Shown here one piece after another: positions 53,600-62,524 of a stretch of DNA of 64,000 bases. Made by a program: the position numbers and the translations under genes. Location of the stretch: contig NZ_JAIXTC010000022.1 of NCBI RefSeq assembly GCF_027484365.1, positions 62,001-126,000 of the forward strand, written 5' to 3'. The notes beneath the pieces are model-generated. The model saw nothing but the letters and a program-made list of their open reading frames with translations. It searched no databases and had not been told where the DNA came from. Numbering within the stretch: position 1 is the stretch's first letter; each line of letters starts with the position of its first letter. This DNA is from Brevundimonas sp. GTDB taxonomy: Bacteria > Pseudomonadota > Alphaproteobacteria > Caulobacterales > Caulobacteraceae.

Positions 53600-54274
53600 T
53601 CATGACGCGCGCTTTCTGATCAGGCCGCCGGGGAAGGCCGGGAGGCTCCAGCCGAAGGCCAGGGCCCCGGCCCTCAGGCCGAAACCGATCGGAGCCGCGA
53701 TCAGCGCCGCCGGCCAATGGTCCAGCCCCAACTCCCGGGCCAAGACATAGAGGGTCGCGGCCAGCAGGGCCGCCGAGATGGTGATCTCCCGCCGCAGCAG
53801 GATCGACGGCTGGCCGGCCAGAATGTCGCGCACGATGCCGCCGAAACAGGCCGTCAGCGCCCCCATGACGATGCAGATCAGGGGCGGGACGCCGAAGGCC
53901 TCGGCCTTGGCCGCGCCGAGCACGCCGTAGGCCCCGAGTCCGATCGCATCGAGCCACAGCAGCGCCCTGAACCGCCAGGCCCCCGCTCCGACCAGCCAGA
54001 CCGCCACGGCCGCGACAAGGCAGACGGCGATGTATCGCCAGTCCTGAACCCAGAAGACCGGGGCATCGATCAGCAGATCCCGGAGGGTCCCGCCGCCGAC
54101 ACCCGTGATTGCACCGAAAAAGGCGAAGGTGACGAGGTCATGCTTCTCCCGCGCCGCCGCCAGGGCTCCGGTCGCGGCGAACACCGCAACGCCCGCGAAG
54201 TCGAGCGCGCCCAGCACCGTCTCCGGATGGGCCAGCGCCGGGCTCAGGATGTTGGGATCGACGAGGGCGTTCAC
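53600..54274 (-). CDS. TRIC/UPF0126 family membrane cation channel
   Basis: 224 residues from GTG 54274, which overlaps the stop of the glycosylase gene (GTGA), so the long upstream frame is rejected. About seven hydrophobic helices in two repeats, each with a Gly-rich motif: GAITGVGGGTLRDLLIDAPV and GALTACFGGIVRDILAGQPS. This is the prokaryotic TRIC channel duplication. Located in the inner membrane. Confidence 0.92.
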   Translation of the reverse strand: MNALVDPNILSPALAHPETVLGALDFAGVAVFAATGALAAAREKHDLVTFAFFGAITGVGGGTLRDLLIDAPVFWVQDWRYIAVCLVAAVAVWLVGAGAWRFRALLWLDAIGLGAYGVLGAAKAEAFGVPPLICIVMGALTACFGGIVRDILAGQPSILLRREITISAALLAATLYVLARELGLDHWPAALIAAPIGFGLRAGALAFGWSLPAFPGGLIRKRAS

Positions 54275-54963
54275 GGACTTCTTTGGTTCCCTGCCGTCTC
54301 GCGCGCGGCGCTCGTCTGCTTGAGAGGGTGGTCTAGCACGATCTGCCCCTTCTTCACCCCGCCGTACCAGGCCCAGAGCAGATGGGACGCCAGGCCCCGG
54401 TGCGGCCGCCACATCTCCGCACGCGCGTAGGCGGCCTTCGTATCGGGCCGATGCTCAAGCCGGTCGGCCCATTTGATCGCCTCCTGCAGGGCGATGTCCC
54501 CGCCGGGAAAGACGTCCAGCCGTCCGTCGCAGATCAGCAGATAGGCCTCCGCCGTCCACAGCCCCACGCCCTTCAGCGACACCAGGGCCGCGATCGCCGC
54601 CTCGTCGTCCAGCGTCGACAGGTGGTCGAGGTCCACCGTCCCGTCCAGCTGGGCACGCGCAATACCCTGGCCGTAGCTCGCCTTCTGGCGCGACAGGCCC
54701 ATTCCCTTGAGACTTTCCAGATCGTGAGCCAGCAGGGTCTCCGGCGTGATCTCACCCAGTCCGGCCTGCAGGCGGGCCCAGACCGAGGCCGCCGAGGCGA
54801 GCGACACCTGCTGATCCACGATCATCCGGAACAGGCCGGGAAATCCCCGGTGACCGACCCGCCACTCAAACGGCGGCGTCTGGGCATGCGCCCGCGCCAG
54901 CGCCGGATCGAGGCGGACCAGATCCTCGCGCGCGACGGCCAGTTGTTCGGGTGTCAGCGGCAT
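54271..54963 (-). CDS. DNA-3-methyladenine glycosylase (AlkA-like, HhH-GPD)
   Basis: 230 residues. FRMIVDQQVSLASAASVWARL, the helix-hairpin-helix LVSLKGVGLWTAEAYLLI and catalytic Asp in FPGGDIALQEAIKW (near residue 154) mark the base-excision glycosylase superfamily. Removes alkylated bases in the cytoplasm. Start ATG 54963. Translationally coupled to the TRIC channel gene. Confidence 0.92.
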   Translation of the reverse strand: MPLTPEQLAVAREDLVRLDPALARAHAQTPPFEWRVGHRGFPGLFRMIVDQQVSLASAASVWARLQAGLGEITPETLLAHDLESLKGMGLSRQKASYGQGIARAQLDGTVDLDHLSTLDDEAAIAALVSLKGVGLWTAEAYLLICDGRLDVFPGGDIALQEAIKWADRLEHRPDTKAAYARAEMWRPHRGLASHLLWAWYGGVKKGQIVLDHPLKQTSAARETAGNQRSP

Positions 54964-55008
54964 TCCGGTCCAGTCGACAAACGGCGGCCCGAACCCTAGC
55001 GTCCGGCC

Positions 55009-56133
55009 ATGCACAGTCTGGACGATCTCCTGGCCCCGATCACCCCCGAGGTGTTCCACGCCGACTATGACGACCGGAAACCGCTGCATATTCCGGCCGC
55101 GCCGGGAGCGCCGAAACAGACCTTGCTGGATTGGGAACGCTTCAACGCCCTGCTGGACCAGACCTCGATCTGGACGGCCCACAGCCTGAAGGTCCTCTAC
55201 AACGGCCAGCGCGTGCCCCCGCCCCGGTACTGTCACGACGCCGCGACCGGATCGGGCGTGGCGCACCGCCCCTCGCCCGCCAAGGTCAAGGTCCTGCTGG
55301 CCCAGGGCGCCAGCCTGGTGCTGGACGAGGTGCAGGACCTGGTCCCCTCGATCCGCGCCCTGACGCCGGCGCTCGGCCGCGCCTTCGCCGGTCAGGTCAG
55401 CGCCAACCTCTATTGCTCGTTCGGCGGGGTGCAGGCCTTCGGCACCCATTTCGACCTGCACCATGTCTTCGCCGTCCAGTGCGAGGGCGAGAAGGTCTGG
55501 ACCCTCTATTCCAACCGCGCCGACGCCCCGACGACCTTCCCGATCGACTCCGAGGAAACCCGCGCTGCCCTGGCGGCGAGCCGGGGACCGGTCATGACCC
55601 AGGTCCGGATGCGCCCGGGCGACGTGCTCTACCTGCCGCGCGGCTGGTATCATGACGCGCTCGCGACCGAGGGCGCGTCCCTCCATGTCACGTTTTCGAT
55701 CACCCCCGCCGACGGCCGGACCGTGTTCGAGGTCCTGAAACGGCTGACGGAGGATGACGCCACATTCCGTCACTTCCTGCGGCCCGCCGGCGGTCCGGTG
55801 CTGAAAGCCCAGCTCACCGATCTGGGACGCCGCCTGTCCGCCCTCGCCGCCAGCGACCTCTTCGTCGACGAGATCGCCATGGCCCAGGAACGGCTGGTCC
55901 CGCGCGAGCCTGGCTACGCCCTGCCGGACCGCCCGCCCCTGACCCTCTACGCACGCGGCCAGGGGCCAGCGCCCGCCGTCACGGGCCCCGCCGCGGCGGC
56001 GCTCGACTGGGCCCTGCAACAGCCCCGCCTGGCGCTGGAAGACATGATCGCCCAGTTCGACTTCGTGCCCGAGGCGGACCTCCGCGCCATGGTCGACGCA
56101 GCGATCGGAACCGGCGCCCTGATCCGGATCTGA
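55009..56133 (+). CDS. JmjC/cupin-4 domain protein (copy 1)
   Basis: 374 residues. The iron-binding pattern is HxD at about residue 146 (GTHFDLHHVFAVQ) and a later His near 214 (PRGWYHDALATE), with Lys in EGEKVW as a possible 2-oxoglutarate contact. Similar proteins (ROXA/YcfD) hydroxylate ribosomal proteins, but the target here is not known. A paralogue starts 91 bases downstream. It diverges from the glycosylase gene. Confidence 0.87.
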   Translation: MHSLDDLLAPITPEVFHADYDDRKPLHIPAAPGAPKQTLLDWERFNALLDQTSIWTAHSLKVLYNGQRVPPPRYCHDAATGSGVAHRPSPAKVKVLLAQGASLVLDEVQDLVPSIRALTPALGRAFAGQVSANLYCSFGGVQAFGTHFDLHHVFAVQCEGEKVWTLYSNRADAPTTFPIDSEETRAALAASRGPVMTQVRMRPGDVLYLPRGWYHDALATEGASLHVTFSITPADGRTVFEVLKRLTEDDATFRHFLRPAGGPVLKAQLTDLGRRLSALAASDLFVDEIAMAQERLVPREPGYALPDRPPLTLYARGQGPAPAVTGPAAAALDWALQQPRLALEDMIAQFDFVPEADLRAMVDAAIGTGALIRI

Positions 56134-56223
56134 GCTGACCCTTGCCGCCCTGAACTCAGGTCCAATCGACAAGCGAGGGTTGGAACCCTAGCGTCCGGGC
56201 GACAGTCCCCGGGCGAATCCGTA

Positions 56224-57351
56224 ATGCGCGATCTCGAACAGCTTCTCAGCCCCTTCCCCCTCGGCGCCTTCTTCGAGGGCGCGCGCACGCGTCCCATCCA
56301 CATTCCAGCGGGTGACGAACCGGGCAAGCGATCGATCCTCGACTGGGCGACCTTCAACGGCCTCTTGTCCCAAACCTCGATCTGGACGGCTGCGACCCTG
56401 CGCATGGTGCGAGACGGCGAGACCGTGCCCGCTGAACAGTATTGCGTTCTGGCCGACACCCAGGCCGGAAAGGTGATGCGGCCCTCCCCCGCCAAGGTCG
56501 AGGTCCAGTTGGCCGGCGGCGCCAGTCTGATCGCCAACGACGTACAGCGCTTGACTCCCGCGATCGCCGGATTGTGCGATGCCCTCAGCCAGACCTTTGC
56601 GGGCCTGGTCGCGGCAAATGCCTATTGTTCCTTCGGCGGCGTCCAGGCCTTCCGCACCCACTACGACCTGCACGACGTCTTCGCGATCCAGACGGAGGGC
56701 GAAAAGGTCTGGCGAATCTACGCCAATCGCGCCGATGATCCGGTCGAGCTCCCGCCTCATGCCGATCCGAGACCCTTCTTCGCTGCCACGCGCGGTCCCC
56801 TGATGCAGGAGGTCAGGATGCGGCCGGGGGATGTCCTGTATCTTCCGCGCGGCTGGTACCACGACGCCTTGGCCACTGAAGGCGCTTCGCTTCACCTGAC
56901 CCTGTCGATCACGCCGCTCTACGGCCGGATACTGTTCTCGCTTCTGGAGCAGGCGGCGATGCAGGACCCCGCTTTCCGGGCCTGGTTGCCGCCCGCCGGC
57001 TCTGATGACGGCGCAGCCTTGTCCAGCCAGCTTGCACAATTGATGAAACGCCTGACCGATATCGCCCTGTCTCCCTTCTTCAGGGATGAAATCGCCATGG
57101 CCCAGGCGCGCCTGACTCCGCGCCCTGCGACATACGCCCTGCCTGAGCGGAAGACGCTGACCGCCTTCGGGCCGACGGGACTGATGGGACCTCGTTTCGA
57201 GGGCCCGGCAGCGGTGGCCATGGGTTGGGCTCTGTCCCAGCAGCAGTTCCTGCTTGAGGACATGATCGCCCAGTTCGACTTTGTCCCGGAGCAGGCCCTT
57301 CGGGAGGCCGTCGTCTTGGCAGAGGCGAGCGGCGCGATCAAACGTCTCTGA
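56224..57351 (+). CDS. JmjC/cupin-4 domain protein (copy 2)
   Basis: 375 residues, aligned throughout with copy 1: RTHYDLHDVFAIQ holds HxD near residue 145, EGEKVWRIYANRADD follows, and PRGWYHDALATEGASLHLTL gives the second His. It keeps all candidate iron ligands, so both copies should be active. The gene ends four bases before gluQRS. Confidence 0.87.
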   Translation: MRDLEQLLSPFPLGAFFEGARTRPIHIPAGDEPGKRSILDWATFNGLLSQTSIWTAATLRMVRDGETVPAEQYCVLADTQAGKVMRPSPAKVEVQLAGGASLIANDVQRLTPAIAGLCDALSQTFAGLVAANAYCSFGGVQAFRTHYDLHDVFAIQTEGEKVWRIYANRADDPVELPPHADPRPFFAATRGPLMQEVRMRPGDVLYLPRGWYHDALATEGASLHLTLSITPLYGRILFSLLEQAAMQDPAFRAWLPPAGSDDGAALSSQLAQLMKRLTDIALSPFFRDEIAMAQARLTPRPATYALPERKTLTAFGPTGLMGPRFEGPAAVAMGWALSQQQFLLEDMIAQFDFVPEQALREAVVLAEASGAIKRL

Positions 57352-57355
57352 GCAC

Positions 57356-58201
57356 ATGATCTTCGTCACCCGCTTCGCGCCGTCGCCGACGGGGCTGCTC
57401 CATCGCGGCCACGCCTTCTCCGCCCTGACGGCCTGGACCGCGGCGAGGGAGGCAGGGGGGCGGTTCCTGCTGCGGATCGAGGACACGGATTTCACCCGCT
57501 GCCGCCCGGAATACGAGCGCGCAGTCCTCGACGACCTGACCTGGCTCGGCCTCGACTGGGAACGGCCGGTGCGGCGGCAGTCCGAACACCGTCCCGACTA
57601 TGACGCCGCCCTCGATCGCCTGCGCGGCATGGGCGTCCTCTACCGCTGCTTCCGCACGCGCAAGGAGCTGATGGCCCTGGCCGGCATGGCCCCTCATGCC
57701 GGCGACCCGACCGACGCCCAGGCCTTCTCCGGCGCCCCCCTCTCCGGCGATGACGAGGCAGAAAGGCTGGCGTCCGGCCAGCCCTTCGCCTGGCGTCTGT
57801 CGCTCGCGGCGGCGCGCGACCGACTCGGCGGCTTCGGTGAACTGACCTGGGTCGAGGAGACGGCCTGTCCGGGTATCAGGACCGCACGGCCCGAGGCGCT
57901 CGGCGACATGGTGCTGGGGCGCAAGGACATCGGCGCCGGCTATGTTATCGCCTCCGTCGTCGACGACGCTCTCCAGGGCGTAACCCATGTCATCCGGGGT
58001 GAGGACCTGATCGAAACCGCCTCGGTCCAAAGGGTGCTGCAAGCGCTCCTGGACCTGCCCACGCCGGTCTATCGGCACCACCCGCTGCTGCTGGGGCCTG
58101 ACGGCAAACGCTATGCCAAGCGTGACGGGGCGGTGACGCTGAAGGCCTTGCGCGAGGCCGGGATGTCCGCCGCGGCCCTCCGAGCGGAGCTGGGGTTGTA
58201 G
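57356..58201 (+). CDS. gluQ: Glutamyl-Q tRNA(Asp) synthetase
   Basis: 281 residues, a class I synthetase core without anticodon-binding domain. FAPSPTGLLHRGHAFSALTA carries the HIGH-like HRGH; KRYAKRDGAVTL holds the KMSKS-like site; RIEDTDFTRCRPEYERAVLD is typical. It glutamylates queuosine at position 34 of tRNA-Asp. Start ATG 57356, four bases after the JmjC gene. The stop lies two bases before a dispersed palindromic repeat. Confidence 0.93.
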   Translation: MIFVTRFAPSPTGLLHRGHAFSALTAWTAAREAGGRFLLRIEDTDFTRCRPEYERAVLDDLTWLGLDWERPVRRQSEHRPDYDAALDRLRGMGVLYRCFRTRKELMALAGMAPHAGDPTDAQAFSGAPLSGDDEAERLASGQPFAWRLSLAAARDRLGGFGELTWVEETACPGIRTARPEALGDMVLGRKDIGAGYVIASVVDDALQGVTHVIRGEDLIETASVQRVLQALLDLPTPVYRHHPLLLGPDGKRYAKRDGAVTLKALREAGMSAAALRAELGL

Positions 58202-58202
58202 C

Positions 58203-58376
58203 CTCCCTCTCCCGGAGGGAGAGGGCTTGAGCGCACGGCGGCAAAGCCGTCGTCCTTGCGCGAAAGGGTGAGGGGTTCAGTCGCCGATCGGCGAGGGCGC
58301 GCCCCTCACTCTTTCGGCTGAGACGCATCGCTATCGCTCTGCGAGCCTCAAGCCCTCTCCCTCTGGGAGAGGGGAC
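58203..58376. repeat. Dispersed palindromic intergenic repeat, copy B
   Basis: Same plan as copy A: CCCTCTCCC/GGGAGAGGG hairpin, CTTGAGCGCAC, CGAAAGGGTGAGGGG, a variable centre, CCCCTCACTCTTTCGG, CTCAAGCCCTCTCCC and a final hairpin. The right end (CTCAAGCCCTCTCCCTCTGG) is identical in copies A and B, while the centres differ. It fills the gluQ-EamA gap. Confidence 0.85.
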
Positions 58377-58391
58377 AAGGTATGCGACACC

Positions 58392-59300
58392 ATGCCTCCC
58401 TCCCCCTCCCGACTGATCCCCCTGCTCGTCGTGCTGGCCTCGGCCAGCATCCTCGGCCTCGCGCCGATCCTCGTCCGCCTGACCGAGACGGGTCCGGCGG
58501 CGGCCGGATTCTGGCGGCTGCTGTTCGCCCTGCCCCTGCTGTTCGTCCTCGTCGGACGGCCCGGCGGAGAAGGCTTCGGGCGGCCGTCGAAATGGATGCT
58601 GCTGGCGGGCCTGTTCTTCGCCTTCGACCTCAGCTTCTGGCACTACGGCATCGTCATGACTTCGGTCGCCAATGCGACGGTGCTGTGCAACCTGACGCCC
58701 GTCGTCGTCACCCTGGTCGGCTGGTTCTTCTTCAAGGAGCGGCCTGCGCGGCTCTTCATCCTCGCTCTGGCGCTCGCGATGGGCGGGGCTTTCGCCATGG
58801 CGGCGGGCGCTGCGCCGGGTCAGGGGACCAACCCGATCCTCGGCGACATCTTCTCCCTGTCCGTGGCCCTCTGGTACTCGGGCTATTTCCTGACCGTGAA
58901 ACAGGCGCGGACCACGGCCGGCGCCCTGCGGGTCACCTTCTGGGCCACGGTCGCAGGCATTCCGGTGATGGCGGTGGCGGCCTTGTTGCTGGGAGAGGAC
59001 ATGATCCCCGCCACCACAGCCGGCTGGGCCGCCTGCATCGGCATGGGCGTCATGCATGTGGCCGGTCAGGGCGGTGTCGCCTGGGCCCTGGGCCGGCTGC
59101 CCGCCTCGATCACCGCCGTGACCATCCTGATTCAGCCCATCGTGGCGGCCGCGCTCGGCTGGGTCATCTTCGGCGAGACCCTGGCCCCGGTGCAGGCCCT
59201 GGGCGGCGCCCTGGTGCTGGTCGCCATCGTCCTGGCCCAGTGGTCGACCCAGGCCAGAAGCAAAACGGGCGCGGCTCCCGAAGGAACCGCGCCCGCCTGA
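58392..59300 (+). CDS. EamA/DMT family transporter
   Basis: 302 residues with about ten transmembrane helices in two EamA repeats (LASASILGLAPILVRLTETG ... and GDIFSLSVALWYSGYFLTVK ...). Each half ends with a typical helix pair, such as ITAVTILIQPIVAAALGWVI. Drug/metabolite exporter at the inner membrane, substrate unknown. The 3' end overlaps a hairpin that may terminate the opposite-strand cold-shock gene. Confidence 0.9.
   Translation: MPPSPSRLIPLLVVLASASILGLAPILVRLTETGPAAAGFWRLLFALPLLFVLVGRPGGEGFGRPSKWMLLAGLFFAFDLSFWHYGIVMTSVANATVLCNLTPVVVTLVGWFFFKERPARLFILALALAMGGAFAMAAGAAPGQGTNPILGDIFSLSVALWYSGYFLTVKQARTTAGALRVTFWATVAGIPVMAVAALLLGEDMIPATTAGWAACIGMGVMHVAGQGGVAWALGRLPASITAVTILIQPIVAAALGWVIFGETLAPVQALGGALVLVAIVLAQWSTQARSKTGAAPEGTAPA
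59262..59294 (-). terminator. Possible terminator of the cold-shock gene
   Basis: GGGCGCGG / CCGCGCCC (8-bp perfect stem, 12-base loop) followed on the minus strand by GTTTTG. It lies inside the 3' end of the EamA coding sequence, so the T-run is short and the call weak. Confidence 0.35.
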
Positions 59301-59331
59301 GTATCGCTTCAGCGACTCCGATCCGGATGGA

Positions 59332-59535
59332 TCAGAGGAGCTTCAGGTCCACGGCCGAGGTCTTGCCGCGCTGGGATTCCAGCTCGTAGGACACCTTGGC
59401 GTTCTCATCGAGGCCCGTCAGGCCAGCCTTTTGCACGGCGGTGATGTGAACGAACACATCGGCACCGCCGCTTTCCGGCTGGATGAAGCCGAAGCCTTTC
59501 GTGGGGTTGAACCACTTGACCGTACCGGTCGCCAT
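59332..59535 (-). CDS. CspA family cold-shock protein
   Basis: 67 residues: [20 protein letters not shown] includes RNP1 (KGFGFI), and DVFVHITAV is RNP2. Small single-domain RNA chaperone. The 206 bases upstream (59536-59741) contain no gene and probably form a long leader, a usual site of temperature control in csp genes. Confidence 0.95.
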   Translation of the reverse strand: MATGTVKWFNPTKGFGFIQPESGGADVFVHITAVQKAGLTGLDENAKVSYELESQRGKTSAVDLKLL

Positions 59536-59741
59536 TGTTGCGTCTCCATAAACGCGCTTTTCCAGGCGGACGCCCTTTCAGAGGGGCCCGACAATCCATC
59601 TGGACAGCTCGTTCAGGCGAAGGAGCGAAACGCAGGTTTGGACCCCACGCGAAATCCGGATTGCACAGGCGTTTTCCCTCAGCAGCCAAGCCCGGTCAAC
59701 TGGAAACGATTCGTGCGTCAGGCGAGCCCCTGACGGCGAAA

Positions 59742-60503
59742 TTACGCGCAAAGCCCGCGAGGCGCGCCGTCAAGGTGCAGGTGATCCTTGTGCGCATCAT
59801 TGTAGTCGGGCGTCAGAACCGTCGCGAAAACCCGGCAAGCCCCGTCCCGCATGCGTCGCAACAGTGCGGAACCCTCTGTTCCGTTGGGACCTTGTCCGTC
59901 CCAGTCGGCCTCGACAGACACCGTCCGGCCGTCCGCCAGGGTCACCGAGGCGACGTCCAGGGCATTGGCGCGCGCATGCTCGCTGGGCCGGTCCGACACC
60001 TCCGTGGAGCCGTAGATCCGACGACAGGCATAGGTCCCATAGGTGTTCACTGCGATCGCGCTGGAGCCGTAGATCGCCTCCGCCGCAGGTTGCAGAACCT
60101 GCCGGTCCCAGATGACGTAGCGGACCGCCAGCGGGCACTGCATGGTCAGGCCGCCGGGCGTCAGCGGCGTCACCGCCCCGCCCGTGATCGTCACCGCGCC
60201 CCGGACCTGGCAGAATCCGCCGTCATCCCGGTCTTCGGCGCGCCTGACCTCGACCCCGGCGTTCCTCAGGGTCCGGAGACAGGCGTCGGTCGCGCCCTCA
60301 ACCTCTTCCGGCGGGGCTGAGAACGGGACCTGGAAGTCGGCGACCTTGGCCTCCGTCGCCTGACCCAGGGGCTGGTTCAGGTCCAGCGGCTTCCACGGCA
60401 GGTCCTGCGGCGGAGCGAAGGCGTTCATCAGCGCGAAGGCCGCGCATACGCCCAGCGCCAGCTCCCACATCAGGTTCCAGAAATCGGCGAAATCACGCTT
60501 CAT
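59742..60503 (-). CDS. Extensin-like (M15-type) family protein
   Basis: 253 residues with an N-terminal membrane anchor (LALGVCAAFALMNAF). The C-terminal domain has the extensin-like pattern: GTYACRRIYGSTEVSDRPSE, HARANALDVASVTLADGR, and DAHKDHLHLDGAPRGLC with histidines and aspartate like those of D-Ala-D-Ala carboxypeptidase M15. Likely acts on peptidoglycan in the periplasm (inference from fold). Confidence 0.87.
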   Translation of the reverse strand: MKRDFADFWNLMWELALGVCAAFALMNAFAPPQDLPWKPLDLNQPLGQATEAKVADFQVPFSAPPEEVEGATDACLRTLRNAGVEVRRAEDRDDGGFCQVRGAVTITGGAVTPLTPGGLTMQCPLAVRYVIWDRQVLQPAAEAIYGSSAIAVNTYGTYACRRIYGSTEVSDRPSEHARANALDVASVTLADGRTVSVEADWDGQGPNGTEGSALLRRMRDGACRVFATVLTPDYNDAHKDHLHLDGAPRGLCA

Positions 60504-60550
60504 GCCCCATCAACATGACGGGGCCGAAGTCGATCCACCAGAGCGCGTCG

Positions 60551-61645
60551 TCAGAGCGCCTGAATGAGACCCGGGATCAGGGCCTGGCAGGCCGATCGGC
60601 CCCGTTGCCCATCGTTGGCCACGCTCACGAAGGCCTTGCCGATGCCCGGGGCGACCCAGGTCGAGGCGTACCACATGGTGTTGGATCCATCGTGGGTCAG
60701 ACACACGCCCTGCGCCCACGGCTGTCCCGGCGGGACGATCCAGCCGCCGGCATAGGGCGGCTGGCCCTGACCGATAGGCTGCATCAGCAATGACAGCGTT
60801 TCCGGTGTCAGCCATCCGGCTCCGTCGTTCAGGAACACCCGCAGGAAGCGTCCATAGTCCTGCAGGCTCATATGCACGGTGCCTGCGGGCCCCATCGGCG
60901 CCGGATTGTCCGTCACCGGGCCCGCCGGATCGATGGCCTGACCGCCGCTGTGCCCCCAGGGCTGGTCGGCCCCGGGCGCGCCGAAACCGCCGGTCGTGAT
61001 GCCCAGAGGCCCGAACAGCTCCGCCCGCATCGCCTCCTCCCAGGACGTCCCGGTGATCCGTTCGATGACGGCGCCGATCAGGATGTAGTTGCTGTTGGCA
61101 TAGGCGAAGCTCCCCGGCGTTCCGGCGGGCGGCGCCCCCAGCATGATCGCCGCCAGCGCCTGCCTCTGATCCGGCAGGGGACGGGGATCGGCCCGGGCGG
61201 TCATGAGCCATCCCTGCCCGAGGGCCGTGGCGTCCGTCAGGCCCGCGCGATGCCCCATGATCCGGGTCAGGGGCACGTCGCGCCAGGCCTCGGCCATGGC
61301 CACATCCGGCAACAGCGTCGACAGGGTGTCGGTCCACGAGGCCCGGCCCTGATCGACCAGTCGGCCGAACACAGCGGCCGTCATCGCCTTGGTGTTCGAC
61401 CCGAGATGCCACAGGTCGTCTGCGGCGACAGCCGCGCCGCCCGCGTGCCTGATGCCGAGCGCGCCGGTCCAGATCGCGCCGTCCCGTCCCGCCACCATCC
61501 CGCCGAGCGCAGGGGAGCCGGCGCCGTCGAACGCGGCCTGAAGGGCGGCGTCGAACCCGGCCGCGTCGCGGGCGCTCGCCCTGGTCGCGCCGGTCAGCAC
61601 CGCCGCCGTCGCGGTCGCCATCACCTGTCTGCGGGTCATTTTCAT
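60551..61645 (-). CDS. Exported serine hydrolase (class C beta-lactamase / penicillin-binding-like)
   Basis: 364 residues. Signal MKMTRRQVMATATAAVLTGA is Tat-like. SxxK motif SNTK near residue 80 (LGSNTKAMTAAV), Tyr-x-Asn in FAYANSNYI, and HDGSN as the KTG-like third motif. The family includes esterases and D-aminopeptidases, so antibiotic hydrolysis should not be assumed. ATG 61645 is used; 61639 is also possible. Confidence 0.88.
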   Translation of the reverse strand: MKMTRRQVMATATAAVLTGATRASARDAAGFDAALQAAFDGAGSPALGGMVAGRDGAIWTGALGIRHAGGAAVAADDLWHLGSNTKAMTAAVFGRLVDQGRASWTDTLSTLLPDVAMAEAWRDVPLTRIMGHRAGLTDATALGQGWLMTARADPRPLPDQRQALAAIMLGAPPAGTPGSFAYANSNYILIGAVIERITGTSWEEAMRAELFGPLGITTGGFGAPGADQPWGHSGGQAIDPAGPVTDNPAPMGPAGTVHMSLQDYGRFLRVFLNDGAGWLTPETLSLLMQPIGQGQPPYAGGWIVPPGQPWAQGVCLTHDGSNTMWYASTWVAPGIGKAFVSVANDGQRGRSACQALIPGLIQAL

Positions 61646-61721
61646 GCGCCGGAGACTAGTTTCGGTCTCTCGACGCGCCAGTGAATAAATCGCAACGTGG
61701 GAGCACACGGAGACGAGACTC

Positions 61722-62468
61722 ATGGCCAGGACCAGGGACTACGACAAGACGCTGGAGGCGCTCCAGATCGAGTTGGTCGAAACCCAGCACTGGGCGATCG
61801 AACAGGGCCTGAAGGTGCTTGTGGTGTTCGAGGGTCGCGACACGGCCGGCAAGGACGGCGCCATCAAGCGGATCATCGAATACGCCTCGCCGCGCCAGAC
61901 GCGCGTCGTCGCCCTGCCCAAACCGACCGAGCGCGAGACCGGCCAGTGGTATTTCCAGCGCTATGTCCCGCACCTGCCGTCGGCGGGCGAACTCGTCCTG
62001 CTGAACCGGTCCTGGTACAACCGCGGCGGCGTCGAGCCGGTCATGGGCTTCTGCACCCCGGAACAGCATGAGGCCTTCCTGGACGACGCACCGCGGTTCG
62101 AGCGGCTGCTGACCGGGTCAGGCATCATCCTGATCAAGCTCTGGCTCGACATCTCCAAGGACGAGCAGGCGAAGCGCCTCGCCGAGCGGATGGAAGACCC
62201 GCTGAAGAAGTTCAAGGTCTCGTCACTGGATGCCGAGGCCCAGATCCGCTGGGACGCCTATACCGCCGCCCGCGACCGGATGCTGGCCGAGACCCACCAT
62301 CGCGACGCGCCCTGGACCATCGTCTCGACCGACGACAAGAAGGCCGCTCGTCTGAACATCATCCGTCACATCCTGCACCGCCTCGATCGACCGGGCGCAA
62401 AGATCGGGCACGTCGATAAGGACATCGTCTTCGACGCCTCCCACATCAAGGGCCGGCTGAACGCCTGA
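61722..62468 (+). CDS. ppk2: Polyphosphate kinase 2
   Basis: 248 residues. Walker A GRDTAGKDGAIKRI near residue 38, the PKPTERETGQWYFQRY segment and RSWYNRGGVEPVMGF are PPK2 hallmarks; the lid follows near residue 150 (EQAKRLAERMEDPLK). It moves phosphate between polyphosphate and nucleotides. The gene diverges from the serine hydrolase. Confidence 0.93.
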   Translation: MARTRDYDKTLEALQIELVETQHWAIEQGLKVLVVFEGRDTAGKDGAIKRIIEYASPRQTRVVALPKPTERETGQWYFQRYVPHLPSAGELVLLNRSWYNRGGVEPVMGFCTPEQHEAFLDDAPRFERLLTGSGIILIKLWLDISKDEQAKRLAERMEDPLKKFKVSSLDAEAQIRWDAYTAARDRMLAETHHRDAPWTIVSTDDKKAARLNIIRHILHRLDRPGAKIGHVDKDIVFDASHIKGRLNA

Positions 62469-62524
62469 CGACGGAGTCCCCCTTGCGCGCCGTTGAAGGT
62501 CAGGGGCGCCTTGAGGACCAGATC

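Noticed and set aside
54964..56172. N-terminal extension of the 3-methyladenine glycosylase up to 633 residues
   Set aside because: The extension is antisense to JmjC copy 1 and has no domain; ATG 54963 gives the normal glycosylase length.
60551..61645. Antibiotic-resistance class C beta-lactamase
   Set aside because: SxxK and YxN motifs are shared by many esterases and peptidases; there is no AmpR-like neighbour or other resistance context.
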